Shown piece after piece: positions 1-6,489 of a stretch of 13,047 nucleotides of DNA. A program made the translations under genes and the position numbers. Under the pieces are notes generated by a model, which was not told the DNA's origin, did no database searches, and was given only the letters and a program-made list of their open reading frames with translations. Source of the DNA: Desulfurivibrio alkaliphilus (lineage in GTDB: Bacteria; Desulfobacterota; Desulfobulbia; Desulfobulbales; Desulfurivibrionaceae); the NCBI GenBank assembly GCA_011048585.1, contig DSDS01000156.1:1-13047 (forward strand), given 5' to 3'. The first letter of the stretch is position 1. The number at the start of each line of letters is the position of its first letter.

Positions 1-1263
1 AAGGCGATTGTCGATCCCACCCCCGGGGTGACCCGGGACCGCCACTATGAAAAGGTGACCTGGAACGAGCGCACCTTCATGCTGATCGACACCGGGGGGA
101 TCGAGAGCGACCAGGAGTCCAGGATCAACCCGCTGATCCAGGAGCAGACCAGGCTGGCGGTGGCCGAGGCCGACATGGTCCTTTTCCTGCTGGATGGCCG
201 GGAGGGAGTGATGCCAGAAGATCGGGATGTGGTGGATATCCTCCGCCGCTCCGGCAAAAAGGTTCACTATCTGGTCAACAAGATCGATGCTCCCGACCAG
301 GCCGCCCGCCTGCTGCCACCCTTTTACGAGTTGGGGGTGGATCAGCTCTGGCCCCTCTCCGCCGCCCACGGCCTGGGGTTGAACGACGTTCTCGATCAGG
401 TGGTGGCTGACTTGCCCCCCGATGAAGCCGCTGAATCGCCGCCCCCGCCGGACACCAGCAAAGTTGCCTTCATCGGTCGGCCCAATGTGGGCAAATCATC
501 GCTGGTCAACCGGCTGCTGGGGGAGGAGCGGATGGTGGTTTCCGATCTGCCCGGCACCACCCGGGATTCGGTGGATACCATGCTGACCCGGGGCGCCAAG
601 AACTATCTGCTGATCGATACCGCCGGAATCCGGCGCAAGGGCAAGGTCCAGGAGCGGGTGGAAAAATTCAGCGTGGTCAGAGCCTTGCACACCCTGGAAC
701 GTTGCGACCTGGCCCTGATCGTGATCGATGCCGACGAGGGGGTGACCGAGCAGGATACCAAGATTATCGGTTACGGGCTGGAGCGGGGCCGGGCCTGTCT
801 GGTTCTGCTCAACAAGTGGGATCTGTTGAAGAGTGACCGCAAGCGCCAGGACCACCTGCTGGCCGAGGTGGACCGGGCGATCCATTTCGCCGGTTATGCC
901 CCGGTGCACAAGGTTTCGGCCCTCACCGGTTTCGGGGTCGGCAAGCTTTTTCCCCTGCTGGACAAAGTCCATGAGCAGTATAGCCGCGAGTTCTCCACCC
1001 CCCGCCTGAACAAAATCCTCAGTGAAGCGGTTGCGGCCCATCCTCCGGCCATGCATAAGGGGCGGCGCCTCAAGCTCTATTATGTCACCCAGATCAGCAG
1101 CCGGCCGCCCACCCTGATCATCTTTGCCAACGACCCCAAGGGGATCCATTTCTCCTATTCCCGTTTCCTGGTCAATCGTTTTCGTGACGCTCTGGGTCTG
1201 GACCAGGTGCCCCTGCGGATCTTCTTCCGTCAGCGCCAGCGGCGGGGCGATAACCCGGGTTGA
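1..1263 (+). CDS. der: Ribosome-assembly GTPase Der (EngA), 5' end missing
   Basis: Der is a double-GTPase that acts on the 50S ribosomal subunit during its maturation. The reading frame is open from base 1, so the start and the first P-loop lie outside the window; about 420 residues remain, against roughly 440-490 for the family. In the first G domain one can see the switch threonine in PGVTRDR, then DTGG, NKID and a SAAHGLG-type G5. The second G domain is complete: GRPNVGKS (bases 475-498), PGTTRDS, DTAGIRRKGKV, NKWD and SALTGFGVG. The last ~110 residues match the KH-like RNA-binding domain, including the typical GRRLKLYYVTQ segment. The gene ends in a TGA that forms the edge of an inverted repeat, and a zinc-finger gene follows 82 bases later on the same strand. 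The two-domain order makes the identification secure. Confidence 0.97.
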   Translation, partial: KAIVDPTPGVTRDRHYEKVTWNERTFMLIDTGGIESDQESRINPLIQEQTRLAVAEADMVLFLLDGREGVMPEDRDVVDILRRSGKKVHYLVNKIDAPDQAARLLPPFYELGVDQLWPLSAAHGLGLNDVLDQVVADLPPDEAAESPPPPDTSKVAFIGRPNVGKSSLVNRLLGEERMVVSDLPGTTRDSVDTMLTRGAKNYLLIDTAGIRRKGKVQERVEKFSVVRALHTLERCDLALIVIDADEGVTEQDTKIIGYGLERGRACLVLLNKWDLLKSDRKRQDHLLAEVDRAIHFAGYAPVHKVSALTGFGVGKLFPLLDKVHEQYSREFSTPRLNKILSEAVAAHPPAMHKGRRLKLYYVTQISSRPPTLIIFANDPKGIHFSYSRFLVNRFRDALGLDQVPLRIFFRQRQRRGDNPG

Positions 1264-1304
1264 GGATATTTTTAAGCTGGTGCCGAAGGTTTGAAAAATA
1301 TCCT
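1263..1304 (+). repeat. Inverted repeat at the der stop codon
   Basis: An 11-base arm (AGGATATTTTT, 1263-1273) is repeated perfectly in reverse complement (AAAAATATCCT, 1294-1304) around a 20-base loop. The left arm begins with the last base of the der stop codon. The stem is AT-rich and no T tract follows the right arm, so it is not a canonical Rho-independent terminator. It could protect the der mRNA 3' end, cause partial termination or be a protein-binding site; the sequence does not decide between these. Confidence 0.5.
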
Positions 1305-1345
1305 GGGGAAAATCGTCCCGACAAAATCTCATAGAAAAAAACAAT

Positions 1346-1702
1346 ATGAACATGACACCCGTACAACTCGAACACTTTCGCCAACTGTTGGAAGCCCAGC
1401 GACAGGAGTTGCTGGCGAGCAAGGAAGCCGCCAAAGATTCCACGAAGCCGGTGACGCTCGATCAGGCCAGCGTCGGCCGCCTCTCTCGCATGGACGCCAT
1501 GCAGGGGCAGGCCATGGCCATTGAGGCCCAGCGCCGCCGGGAGATACAGCTGCAGCGCATCCATTCCGCGCTCGCCCGTATCCAAAAAGACGATTACGGC
1601 CTGTGTACTGCCTGCGAGGAGGAGATCGCCATTCGCCGCCTGGAAACCGATCCCGCCGCGACGCTCTGCATCGCCTGTGCCGTCCGACAGGAGAAGCGCT
1701 GA
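1346..1702 (+). CDS. TraR/DksA-family C4 zinc-finger protein
   Basis: This 118-residue protein belongs to the DksA/TraR group, whose members bind the RNA polymerase secondary channel and modulate transcription initiation. The C-terminal zinc finger has Cys87, Cys90, Cys108 and Cys111 with C-x2-C-x17-C-x2-C spacing, the same spacing as DksA, and an IRRLE stretch between the pairs as in DksA. The N-terminal half is predicted helical and contains DQASVGRLSRMDAM (residues 39-52), typical of short TraR/DksA-like proteins. At 118 residues it is shorter than DksA (~150), so I give no dksA symbol; whether it acts with ppGpp cannot be seen here. The ATG at 1346 has only a weak purine-rich leader, and a second ATG lies two codons on. 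It follows der and ends 24 bases before a convergent minus-strand gene. Confidence 0.9.
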   Translation: MNMTPVQLEHFRQLLEAQRQELLASKEAAKDSTKPVTLDQASVGRLSRMDAMQGQAMAIEAQRRREIQLQRIHSALARIQKDDYGLCTACEEEIAIRRLETDPAATLCIACAVRQEKR

Positions 1703-1726
1703 ACTAGACAAATCGACTTCTCCAGC

Positions 1727-2557
1727 TCATTGAGCGGGGTAAGACCTTTGAGTCGCTCTGATCAAGGCTCGGAAGAGGCGCTGCTGAACTTTTTTCTGGG
1801 GCAGGTATTCCGGGTGCCACTGAACTCCGATGCACCAGCGGTCGATGGCCTCAATGGCCTGAATGACCTCGTTGCCCTCTCGGCCGACGACCCGCAGCCG
1901 GCAGCCCAAGGTGGCCACCGCTTGGTCGTGCAGGGCGTTGACCCGCACCGTGGTGGCGGCAAAAATTCGCGCCAGTTGTGAATCTGCTCGCAAGTAAACC
2001 TTTTTTACCGGTAGTAGGCTTCGTGTTTTCGGGGTCTCGACGTAAAAACCGCTGAGATCCCGGTTCAGGGTGCCGCCCCGCACCACGTTGAGCAATTGCA
2101 TGCCGCGGCAGATCCCCAGGATCGGCTTGCCTTCCGCCAGGGCTTGGCTGATCAGGGCTTTTTCCAGCAAGTCGCGATCATTTTCCAGAGTTCCGCCGTG
2201 GGACTGAAACATCAGCCGCAAAACCCACAGCAGGGGGTAGAAAAAGTAGCCGACCAGGCGCTGGCTGAAGCGTTTTTCCACCGTTTTGATATTTTGGGGG
2301 GCGGGGCCTTCTTCGCCGTTGTCGTAAAGTTCCGGGTCCACGTCGGCGCCGCCGCCGATAATCAGGGCGTCGAAAGGCCTTTCGCTTTGCGGTCTGCCGG
2401 GGCGTACCCGGAAGGGGCGCCCCCCGGCCCGGCGCACCGCCCAGGCGGTGAAAAACCAGGCCGGCCAGCCGCCGCGATCCGGCCCGGTTATGGCCACCGT
2501 GGGGTGAGGCCGGGGGGGCGTCGGCGTCCTGCTTTGGGGCGGTTCAAAACCAGCCAC
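1727..2557 (-). CDS. Class I glutamine amidotransferase-like hydrolase (peptidase C26)
   Basis: The protein (276 residues) has the fold signature of gamma-glutamyl hydrolase/PuuD-type class I amidotransferases, which hydrolyse gamma-glutamyl amide bonds with a Cys-His-Glu triad. Visible motifs are IGGGADVDPELY (67-78), the nucleophile elbow GICRGMQ with Cys150, LHDQAV (209-214), and GVQWHPEY with His248 and Glu250, so all catalytic residues are present. Between PELY and RDLLEKAL there is about 49 residues; from memory PuuD has roughly a dozen there. The extra stretch contains a very hydrophobic run, residues 102-117. The start is a GTG whose first 14 bases overlap the end of the upstream amidoligase gene, which suggests translational coupling. 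The first ~18 residues are proline-rich and outside the conserved domain, so a later start is possible. The substrate is unknown, but the amidoligase partner points to hydrolysis or transfer on an amide-linked product. Confidence 0.9.
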   Translation of the reverse strand: MAGFEPPQSRTPTPPRPHPTVAITGPDRGGWPAWFFTAWAVRRAGGRPFRVRPGRPQSERPFDALIIGGGADVDPELYDNGEEGPAPQNIKTVEKRFSQRLVGYFFYPLLWVLRLMFQSHGGTLENDRDLLEKALISQALAEGKPILGICRGMQLLNVVRGGTLNRDLSGFYVETPKTRSLLPVKKVYLRADSQLARIFAATTVRVNALHDQAVATLGCRLRVVGREGNEVIQAIEAIDRWCIGVQWHPEYLPQKKVQQRLFRALIRATQRSYPAQ

Positions 2558-3548
2558 GGATCCGTTCCACCCACTCGTCGGTGAATTGCCCCAGGGCCTG
2601 GGACGGGCGTTGCAGATATTCGCCGGCAGCGGCCTGCAGCTGTTCCGGGTTGGCCGCTAGATGTTCCACCTCGGCCCAGCCGTTGAAGGGTTGAGCCAGG
2701 CTCCAGGTGGGGTCGTCGATCTCGCAGTTGGGTAGTCGGTAATGCAGGGCCGGTCGGGGTTTGATCAGCTCATGCTCCACCGGTGCCGCCCAGACCCGCT
2801 CCCGGTCGATTTCGGCAAACAGCGGCAGCATGTCCAAGGGACGGTTGCGGGTGGGGTTGTACTCCAGGTAATCGTCGATCAATCGCGTCATGGCCGGCTG
2901 ATAATCCGGTTGCAGGATCAGGCGCCCGTAATTGCCGGGAAAGGGACGGATATAGGGGGAAAGCTGGCGGGTTAAGTCGATGTTGCCGGCCTTGACCAGG
3001 GCCTCGTTCAGCAGAACAAAGGCCTGCAAGATGGCGGTAAGCCACTCCGCCGTGAGGCTGTGGGCTTCGATATTGATCTGCAGGCCGAAAGCGTACAGCA
3101 GGGAAGATTGGGTGCCCCGGGCCCCTTTTTGCTGCAGGTCGGCCCGCACCCGGTCCAGTCGGGGCAGGGCGCTCAGCGGCAGGGGCGGGGCCACGATCTC
3201 GTGGGGTACCAAAATACCGGCGGCGTCGGCCAGCCAGCGCTCCAAAGTTTCGTGGTCCTCGTTGTCCAGTTCGATGCCTAAAGCGCGCAGGTGTTCCCGG
3301 TAGCGGCGGTCCTGCAGGATCCGGGCGTCCAGTTCAATGACGAATTCATCGAATTCCGGAACCTTCACCCGGCTGCGAAAGGGATTGTGGTGCTCCACCC
3401 GGCCGCCGAACTCGGCCCGGACCGCCTCGGCCATGGTGGTCAAGTCCACTCCTGCCATTTCGATTTCAATGCCCACCTGACGGGGGCGGCCGGTGGGCCC
3501 GGTGGTCCAGGGCAGAGGACGGAATTTTAAGGGCATAAACTCTTCCAT
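2544..3548 (-). CDS. Amidoligase-family protein (glutamine-synthetase-like COOH-NH2 ligase)
   Basis: This 334-residue protein resembles the Amidoligase_2 family (PF12224), predicted to have a glutamine-synthetase-like fold and to join carboxyl and amino groups using ATP. Supporting motifs are the acidic metal-binding strand VGIEIEM (25-31), FVIELDAR (69-76), FGLQINIE (154-161), LSPYIRPFP (196-204), NPTRNR (231-236) and HYRLPNCEID (269-278). In homologues I recall, the GLxxN motif carries a histidine where Gln157 stands here. The family is known to sit beside a C26-type amidotransferase, and the next gene is exactly that, overlapping by 14 bases. The ATG at 3548 has no clear ribosome-binding site; an in-frame ATG at 3536 follows GGAAGAG, though at only 3 bases spacing, so the protein may begin MPLKFRPLP. 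The product is not known; a peptide or small-molecule amide is inferred from family arguments. Confidence 0.85.
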   Translation of the reverse strand: MEEFMPLKFRPLPWTTGPTGRPRQVGIEIEMAGVDLTTMAEAVRAEFGGRVEHHNPFRSRVKVPEFDEFVIELDARILQDRRYREHLRALGIELDNEDHETLERWLADAAGILVPHEIVAPPLPLSALPRLDRVRADLQQKGARGTQSSLLYAFGLQINIEAHSLTAEWLTAILQAFVLLNEALVKAGNIDLTRQLSPYIRPFPGNYGRLILQPDYQPAMTRLIDDYLEYNPTRNRPLDMLPLFAEIDRERVWAAPVEHELIKPRPALHYRLPNCEIDDPTWSLAQPFNGWAEVEHLAANPEQLQAAAGEYLQRPSQALGQFTDEWVERIRGWF

Positions 3549-3641
3549 GGAATCAAAAGTTGCTTAACTGGAAAGCACTCCCGGGCTGAACCAGGGTGGT
3601 GATCACGGAGCGGATTTCGCGACCGGGGCCGGCGAGCCGGG

Positions 3642-3909
3642 TTACTTGTGGGTGTCGTAGGTGGGCGGTCCCTGTTTGGGGAATTCCGCGCCTGGCCGCT
3701 CCACCTTCGGGAATGCCGTTCCGGGTCGCTCCACTTTCGGGAATGCGCCCACGGCACCCCGGTCCCCGGGGGCGGTAATAACCTTTTCGTTTTCCAGCGC
3801 GAACACACTGTTGGCGCCGATGCCCATCCATGCTCATGCCGAGCGTCAACGCTGCAACGGCTAGATTAAGGGTAGTTGTGTGCTTATTCTCTGGTGTTCT
3901 TTTCTTCAT
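3642..3909 (-). pseudogene. Small secreted repeat protein gene, apparently frameshifted
   Basis: An ATG at 3909 with a strong AAAAGGAGAAGAG leader overlaps the stop of the upstream cysteine-cluster gene by ATGA, so initiation here is well supported. The first ~26 codons encode a typical signal peptide start: MKKR, polar residues, then LNLAVAALTLGMS. From about 3831 the same frame turns into an arginine-rich, non-natural-looking tail that would run on to 3553. The neighbouring frame (3827 to a TAA at 3642) instead continues the hydrophobic core as MGIGANSVFA, an excellent signal-peptidase I site, followed by LENEKVITAPGDRG and three 10-residue repeats of the type AFPKVERPGT, ending PPTYDTHK. 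Removing one base near 3831 fuses both parts into one ~88-residue secreted protein. A real frameshift, a sequencing error or programmed +1 shifting could explain this. I do not recognise the family. Confidence 0.6.
3657..3746 (-). repeat. Three tandem 30-bp coding repeats (10 residues each)
   Basis: Read on the minus strand, units at 3717-3746 and 3687-3716 encode AFPKVERPGT and AFPKVERPGA and differ at only a few bases, mostly in third codon positions or the last codon. A third, diverged unit at 3657-3686 encodes EFPKQGPPTY. Each unit keeps F-P-K. The synonymous differences between units 1 and 2 suggest selection on the peptide and not only a recent DNA duplication. They make up most of the mature part of the small secreted protein. 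Confidence 0.75.
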
Positions 3910-4712
3910 GGCTCTTCTCCTTTTGGCGGGATCGCCAACTCTTCAACGGACGCGATGTGCAGGGTCACGAGCTGATCCATCTCCACGGGAACGGAAGTGT
4001 TCCGGTTCTGGCAGGCGGCGGAAACCATCCCATCCACGTCGAGCCACTTCATGATATCCGGGCGTCGCCCGGGTCCTCCGGCGGCTACGGTGTCGCGGGT
4101 CTCCTCGGGTAGGTCCGCGTCATTCCTGATAATCCGTTGCAAGGCTTCAAATATCCGGTAGAAGATGGCCTGGTACCTGTTTGCCGCATCCATGTGAGGA
4201 TGCGCGCCCTGTTCGTCCAGGAAGGCGTCCACCGTCCCGGTCTGTCCGCGCACGCCTTCGCGTTGGGGGGCGGATTTCAGTTCCCGGAACGTCTCCCGCC
4301 CGCGGCCGTCGACCCAGCGTCCCAGCGGATAGGTGCGGCACGCCAAGGGACGGTCAGGGTGCACCGCGCACCTGCTATCGGCGAGGAAAAAGCATGCGCC
4401 GTCATCCCGAATGCGCAGGTAAGGACCGTTGACTTCGAGAAAGATCTGAATAAATTCGCCGGTCGACAGCGACCGGTTGCGCGCCAATCTAAGGATTTCG
4501 TAGGGGTTTGCTTGAATGCGCTTGTTGTGACAGCAACGGCCGCAGGCCCGGCACGTGTACGAGAACGCGCTGGCGCGGTTCAGAACTGGGCTGCTTTCAC
4601 ACACCAAGGCGTTGTCCAAAATTCCCCCCTCGTCGGGACTTCGGCTGTGTCGAGTCGCCAGGGAAATGATAAGAGGTTGCTTTTCTCGGCGCTGGCAAAA
4701 AGAACGGGGCAT
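3906..4712 (-). CDS. YkgJ-type CxxCxxCC cysteine-cluster protein
   Basis: The protein (268 residues) carries the YkgJ/FliB-type cysteine cluster (PF03692), thought to bind a metal ion or Fe-S cluster; some distant relatives are lysine N-methylases, but most have no proven function. The cluster is CRACGRCC (Cys54, 57, 60, 61), followed by GACFFL (Cys107), SRCAVHPDRPLACRTYPLG (Cys115, Cys125). The core is residues 50-140. The C-terminal ~125 residues lack a motif I recognise. A likely promoter lies 34-61 bases before the ATG at 4712, which supports that start; a TTG at 4619 preceded by GAGGGGGGA is an alternative that would remove 31 poorly conserved-looking residues. The stop overlaps the start of the small secreted protein gene by ATGA, indicating coupled translation and probably a joint function. 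Confidence 0.85.
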   Translation of the reverse strand: MPRSFCQRREKQPLIISLATRHSRSPDEGGILDNALVCESSPVLNRASAFSYTCRACGRCCHNKRIQANPYEILRLARNRSLSTGEFIQIFLEVNGPYLRIRDDGACFFLADSRCAVHPDRPLACRTYPLGRWVDGRGRETFRELKSAPQREGVRGQTGTVDAFLDEQGAHPHMDAANRYQAIFYRIFEALQRIIRNDADLPEETRDTVAAGGPGRRPDIMKWLDVDGMVSAACQNRNTSVPVEMDQLVTLHIASVEELAIPPKGEEP

Positions 4713-4745
4713 CGGCGACCACCCCGTGCAACCCCTCGCAGTCAG

Positions 4746-4773
4746 GTTATCAAGAACCGAGTCCCTGTGTCAA
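4746..4773 (-). promoter_or_regulatory. Probable sigma70 promoter of the ykgJ-like operon
   Basis: On the minus strand a perfect TTGACA (-35, bases 4768-4773) is followed after 16 bases by GATAAC (-10, bases 4746-4751, four of six matches to TATAAT). Transcription would begin near 4738-4740, leaving a leader of about 27 bases before the ATG at 4712. The site lies in the 179-base gap after the PIN-PhoH gene, where a new promoter is expected. A run of nine G (4791-4799) sits 17 bases upstream of the -35 box. Confidence 0.5.
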
Positions 4774-4790
4774 GGGTGGCCAGCCAGGCC

Positions 4791-4799
4791 GGGGGGGGG
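4791..4799. repeat. Homopolymeric G9 tract
   Basis: Nine consecutive G on the plus strand (nine C on the minus strand) lie in the non-coding gap between the PIN-PhoH gene and the ykgJ-like gene, just upstream of the proposed -35 box. Such tracts can vary in length by slippage and can also cause assembly errors. Confidence 0.8.
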
Positions 4800-4891
4800 C
4801 GGTGCTGGAGTTATCCTGTCCCATGCCGCCGGAAATGGCCGCCCTGGCCGCGTAGCTGCGCCGGTCGGCGCCATCAGGCCATGGGGTGGGG

Positions 4892-6205
4892 TTACAGGTA
4901 GTCAGCGGCGGCGGCGGCAAGATCGCTGCGTTCGCTGCGCTTGAGGGTTATATGACCGTGGAGCGGCAGCATCTTCAGCCGCTCCACGGCGTAGGTCAAG
5001 CCGTTGCTGCTTGAATCGAGATAGGGGTTGTCGATCTGGTAAGGGTCGCCGGTCAGCACCATCTTGGTGCCCTCGCCGGCCCGGCTGACAATGGTTTTGA
5101 TCTCGTGCGGCGTCAGGTTCTGGGCCTCATCGACAATCACGAACTGCCGGGAAATGGAGCGGCCCCGGATATAGGTGAGCGCCTCCATTTCCACGGTATG
5201 GTCGCGCAGCAGCCGATCCACCTTAAGCCGCAAAGATTCAGGTTCCTGCTGGTCCTGGTGGCCGTCCCGCATCAGGTAGACCAGATTGTCGAAAACCGGC
5301 TGCATCCAGTGCGAGAGCTTCTCGTCCTTGTCCCCGGGCATATAGCCCAGGTCCTTGCCCAAGGGGATAATGGGCCGGGAGACCAGCAACCGGTCATAGC
5401 TGTTGCTGCCCAGAACCCCTTCCAGGCCGGCGGCCAGGGCCAGCAGGGTCTTGCCGGTACCGGCCTGGCCGACCATGGTCACCAGCTTGACCTCCGGGTC
5501 CAGCAGCAGCTCGAAAGCCATGCGCTGCTCCTTGCTGCGAGGCCGAATATTCCAGATCCGCTCCTCCTGAAAGCGCAAGCGGGCCACGCTGTCGGGGGTA
5601 GCCGCCCGGGCCAGGGCGGAGTGCTTTTGATCGGCTTCGTCGACCAGAAATAGGAATTCATTGGGATGCAGCCCCAGCCCTTCCAGGGTGAGAGAGCCGT
5701 CTTGGTATAACTGGTCGATCAGGCGACCGGCAAGCGTCAGTTCCCGCTGCCCCGAATAGAGCTCGTCGATGTTGACTTTCTGCTTCTCGAAGTCCATCAC
5801 TTCAAGGCCCAGGGCATCGGCTTTCAGGCGGGCATTGATATCCTTGGAAACGAAAATCACCTTGTGGCCCTGTTGCAGCAGGGTGTAGGCCACCGCCAGA
5901 ATACGGTTGTCCGCCACGGCCAGGTCCAGGCCCGGATCAGTTACCTGTCCCTTTTCGGGGTAGATCTTCACCATCCCCCCGGTTTCCAGCGGCACCCCCT
6001 CGGCCAGGCGCCCTTTTTCCCGCAAACGGTCCAGCTGGCGAATAACCCGCCGGGCGTTGCGGCCCAGCTCGTCGCTGTGCGACTTGAAGCGGTCCAGTTC
6101 CTCGATGACCGACATGGGCAGCACCACCGTATTGTCGGCAAAAGAGCTGATGGAATCGGCGTTGTGCAGCAGGACATTGGTGTCGAGGACAAAGTGTTTC
6201 GGCAT
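4892..6205 (-). CDS. PIN-PhoH fusion protein (PhoH2-like RNase/ATPase)
   Basis: This 437-residue protein joins an N-terminal PIN nuclease domain to a PhoH-type P-loop ATPase; studied PhoH2 proteins show RNA-unwinding and RNase activity. The PIN part (about 1-140) starts FVLDTNVLL with Asp8, and has EELD (35-38), AVADNRILA (Asp99) and VSKDINARLKA (Asp122), the expected acidic residues. The ATPase part has Walker A GQAGTGKT (246-253), SRPIIPLGKDLGYMPG, Walker B FVIVDEAQNL (355-364), and the TGDPYQID motif. The open frame extends 26 codons further upstream, but the ATG at 6205 follows CCGGAGAATTTCCG and begins directly with the PIN strand, so I chose it. Both active sites look complete. The gene lies after the che operon and before a separate promoter for the next gene. 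Confidence 0.93.
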   Translation of the reverse strand: MPKHFVLDTNVLLHNADSISSFADNTVVLPMSVIEELDRFKSHSDELGRNARRVIRQLDRLREKGRLAEGVPLETGGMVKIYPEKGQVTDPGLDLAVADNRILAVAYTLLQQGHKVIFVSKDINARLKADALGLEVMDFEKQKVNIDELYSGQRELTLAGRLIDQLYQDGSLTLEGLGLHPNEFLFLVDEADQKHSALARAATPDSVARLRFQEERIWNIRPRSKEQRMAFELLLDPEVKLVTMVGQAGTGKTLLALAAGLEGVLGSNSYDRLLVSRPIIPLGKDLGYMPGDKDEKLSHWMQPVFDNLVYLMRDGHQDQQEPESLRLKVDRLLRDHTVEMEALTYIRGRSISRQFVIVDEAQNLTPHEIKTIVSRAGEGTKMVLTGDPYQIDNPYLDSSSNGLTYAVERLKMLPLHGHITLKRSERSDLAAAAADYL

Positions 6206-6267
6206 CGGAAATTCTCCGGATTGACCCTTGTTAAATTGCCCGCCGGGGGCGTTGATGAGCGGCGGAC

Positions 6268-6296
6268 AACTTAGCAACGGCACCTGCCGCTGACAA
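6268..6296 (-). promoter_or_regulatory. Possible weak promoter of the PIN-PhoH gene
   Basis: On the minus strand TTGTCA (6291-6296, five of six matches to the -35 consensus) is followed after exactly 17 bases by TAAGTT (6268-6273, only three of six matches to the -10). The spacer contains the short inverted repeat CGGCA-GG-TGCCG. It lies between the truncated response-regulator fragment and the PIN-PhoH start. The weak -10 keeps confidence low. Confidence 0.25.
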
Positions 6297-6304
6297 CCTT
6301 TTTG

Positions 6305-6481
6305 TTAAGGTGATGTGTAGCAAAAAAACAGGGTGAAGGGCAGGTTGTCCACGGTTAAGTCCCAGCGCAGGCCGGGGTCGGGTGATCCGGGCACCGGGCC
6401 GGATTCAAAGCGGGGTATCCCCAGGCAGCGCCGAATAAACATCCTGGCCGTGGCCGAATCATCCACAATGGCAATTTTCAT
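6305..6481 (-). pseudogene. Truncated CheY-like response-regulator fragment
   Basis: A 58-codon frame begins MKIAIVDDSATARMF and continues IRRCLGIPRFES, a typical first strand and helix of a receiver domain with the acidic pair Asp7-Asp8. After about residue 26 the resemblance ends: the remaining ~32 residues contain no phosphorylatable aspartate, no conserved Thr/Ser and no Lys, and finish at a TAA. A full receiver needs about 120 residues. The start is intact: an ATG eight bases after the HDOD gene stop, with GAGGGG overlapping that stop. It therefore looks like the last gene of the che operon after loss of most of its receiver. I cannot identify the tail. As it stands the product could not work as a phospho-acceptor. 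Confidence 0.65.
6385..6404. repeat. Inverted repeat at the receiver break point
   Basis: ATCCGG (6385-6390) and CCGGAT (6399-6404) form a six-base perfect inverted repeat around an 8-base loop. It sits where the response-regulator fragment stops resembling a receiver domain (around base 6403), so it may mark a deletion or insertion junction. No target-site duplication was found. Confidence 0.35.
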
Positions 6482-6489
6482 TTTTCCCC

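Noticed and set aside
496..1443. A 315-codon open frame on the minus strand
   Set aside because: It lies antisense to der, which has all its GTPase motifs; the product looks like low-complexity GC-rich shadow sequence.
4858..4871. Short inverted repeat GCGCC-GGTC-GGCGC after the PIN-PhoH gene
   Set aside because: Only five pairs, upstream of no T tract in either direction; expected by chance in GC-rich DNA.
4137..4901. A 254-codon plus-strand frame across the ykgJ-like gene and its upstream gap
   Set aside because: Antisense to the CxxCxxCC protein and to the proposed promoter; it shows no domain or good ribosome-binding site.
6206..6283. Upstream extension of the PIN-PhoH gene by 26 codons
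   Set aside because: The PIN strand starts right after the ATG at 6205, which has a good ribosome-binding site; the extension shows no domain.
6345..6365. A T7 run on the minus strand as a terminator of the che operon
   Set aside because: No stable GC-rich hairpin precedes the run, so it does not fit a Rho-independent terminator.
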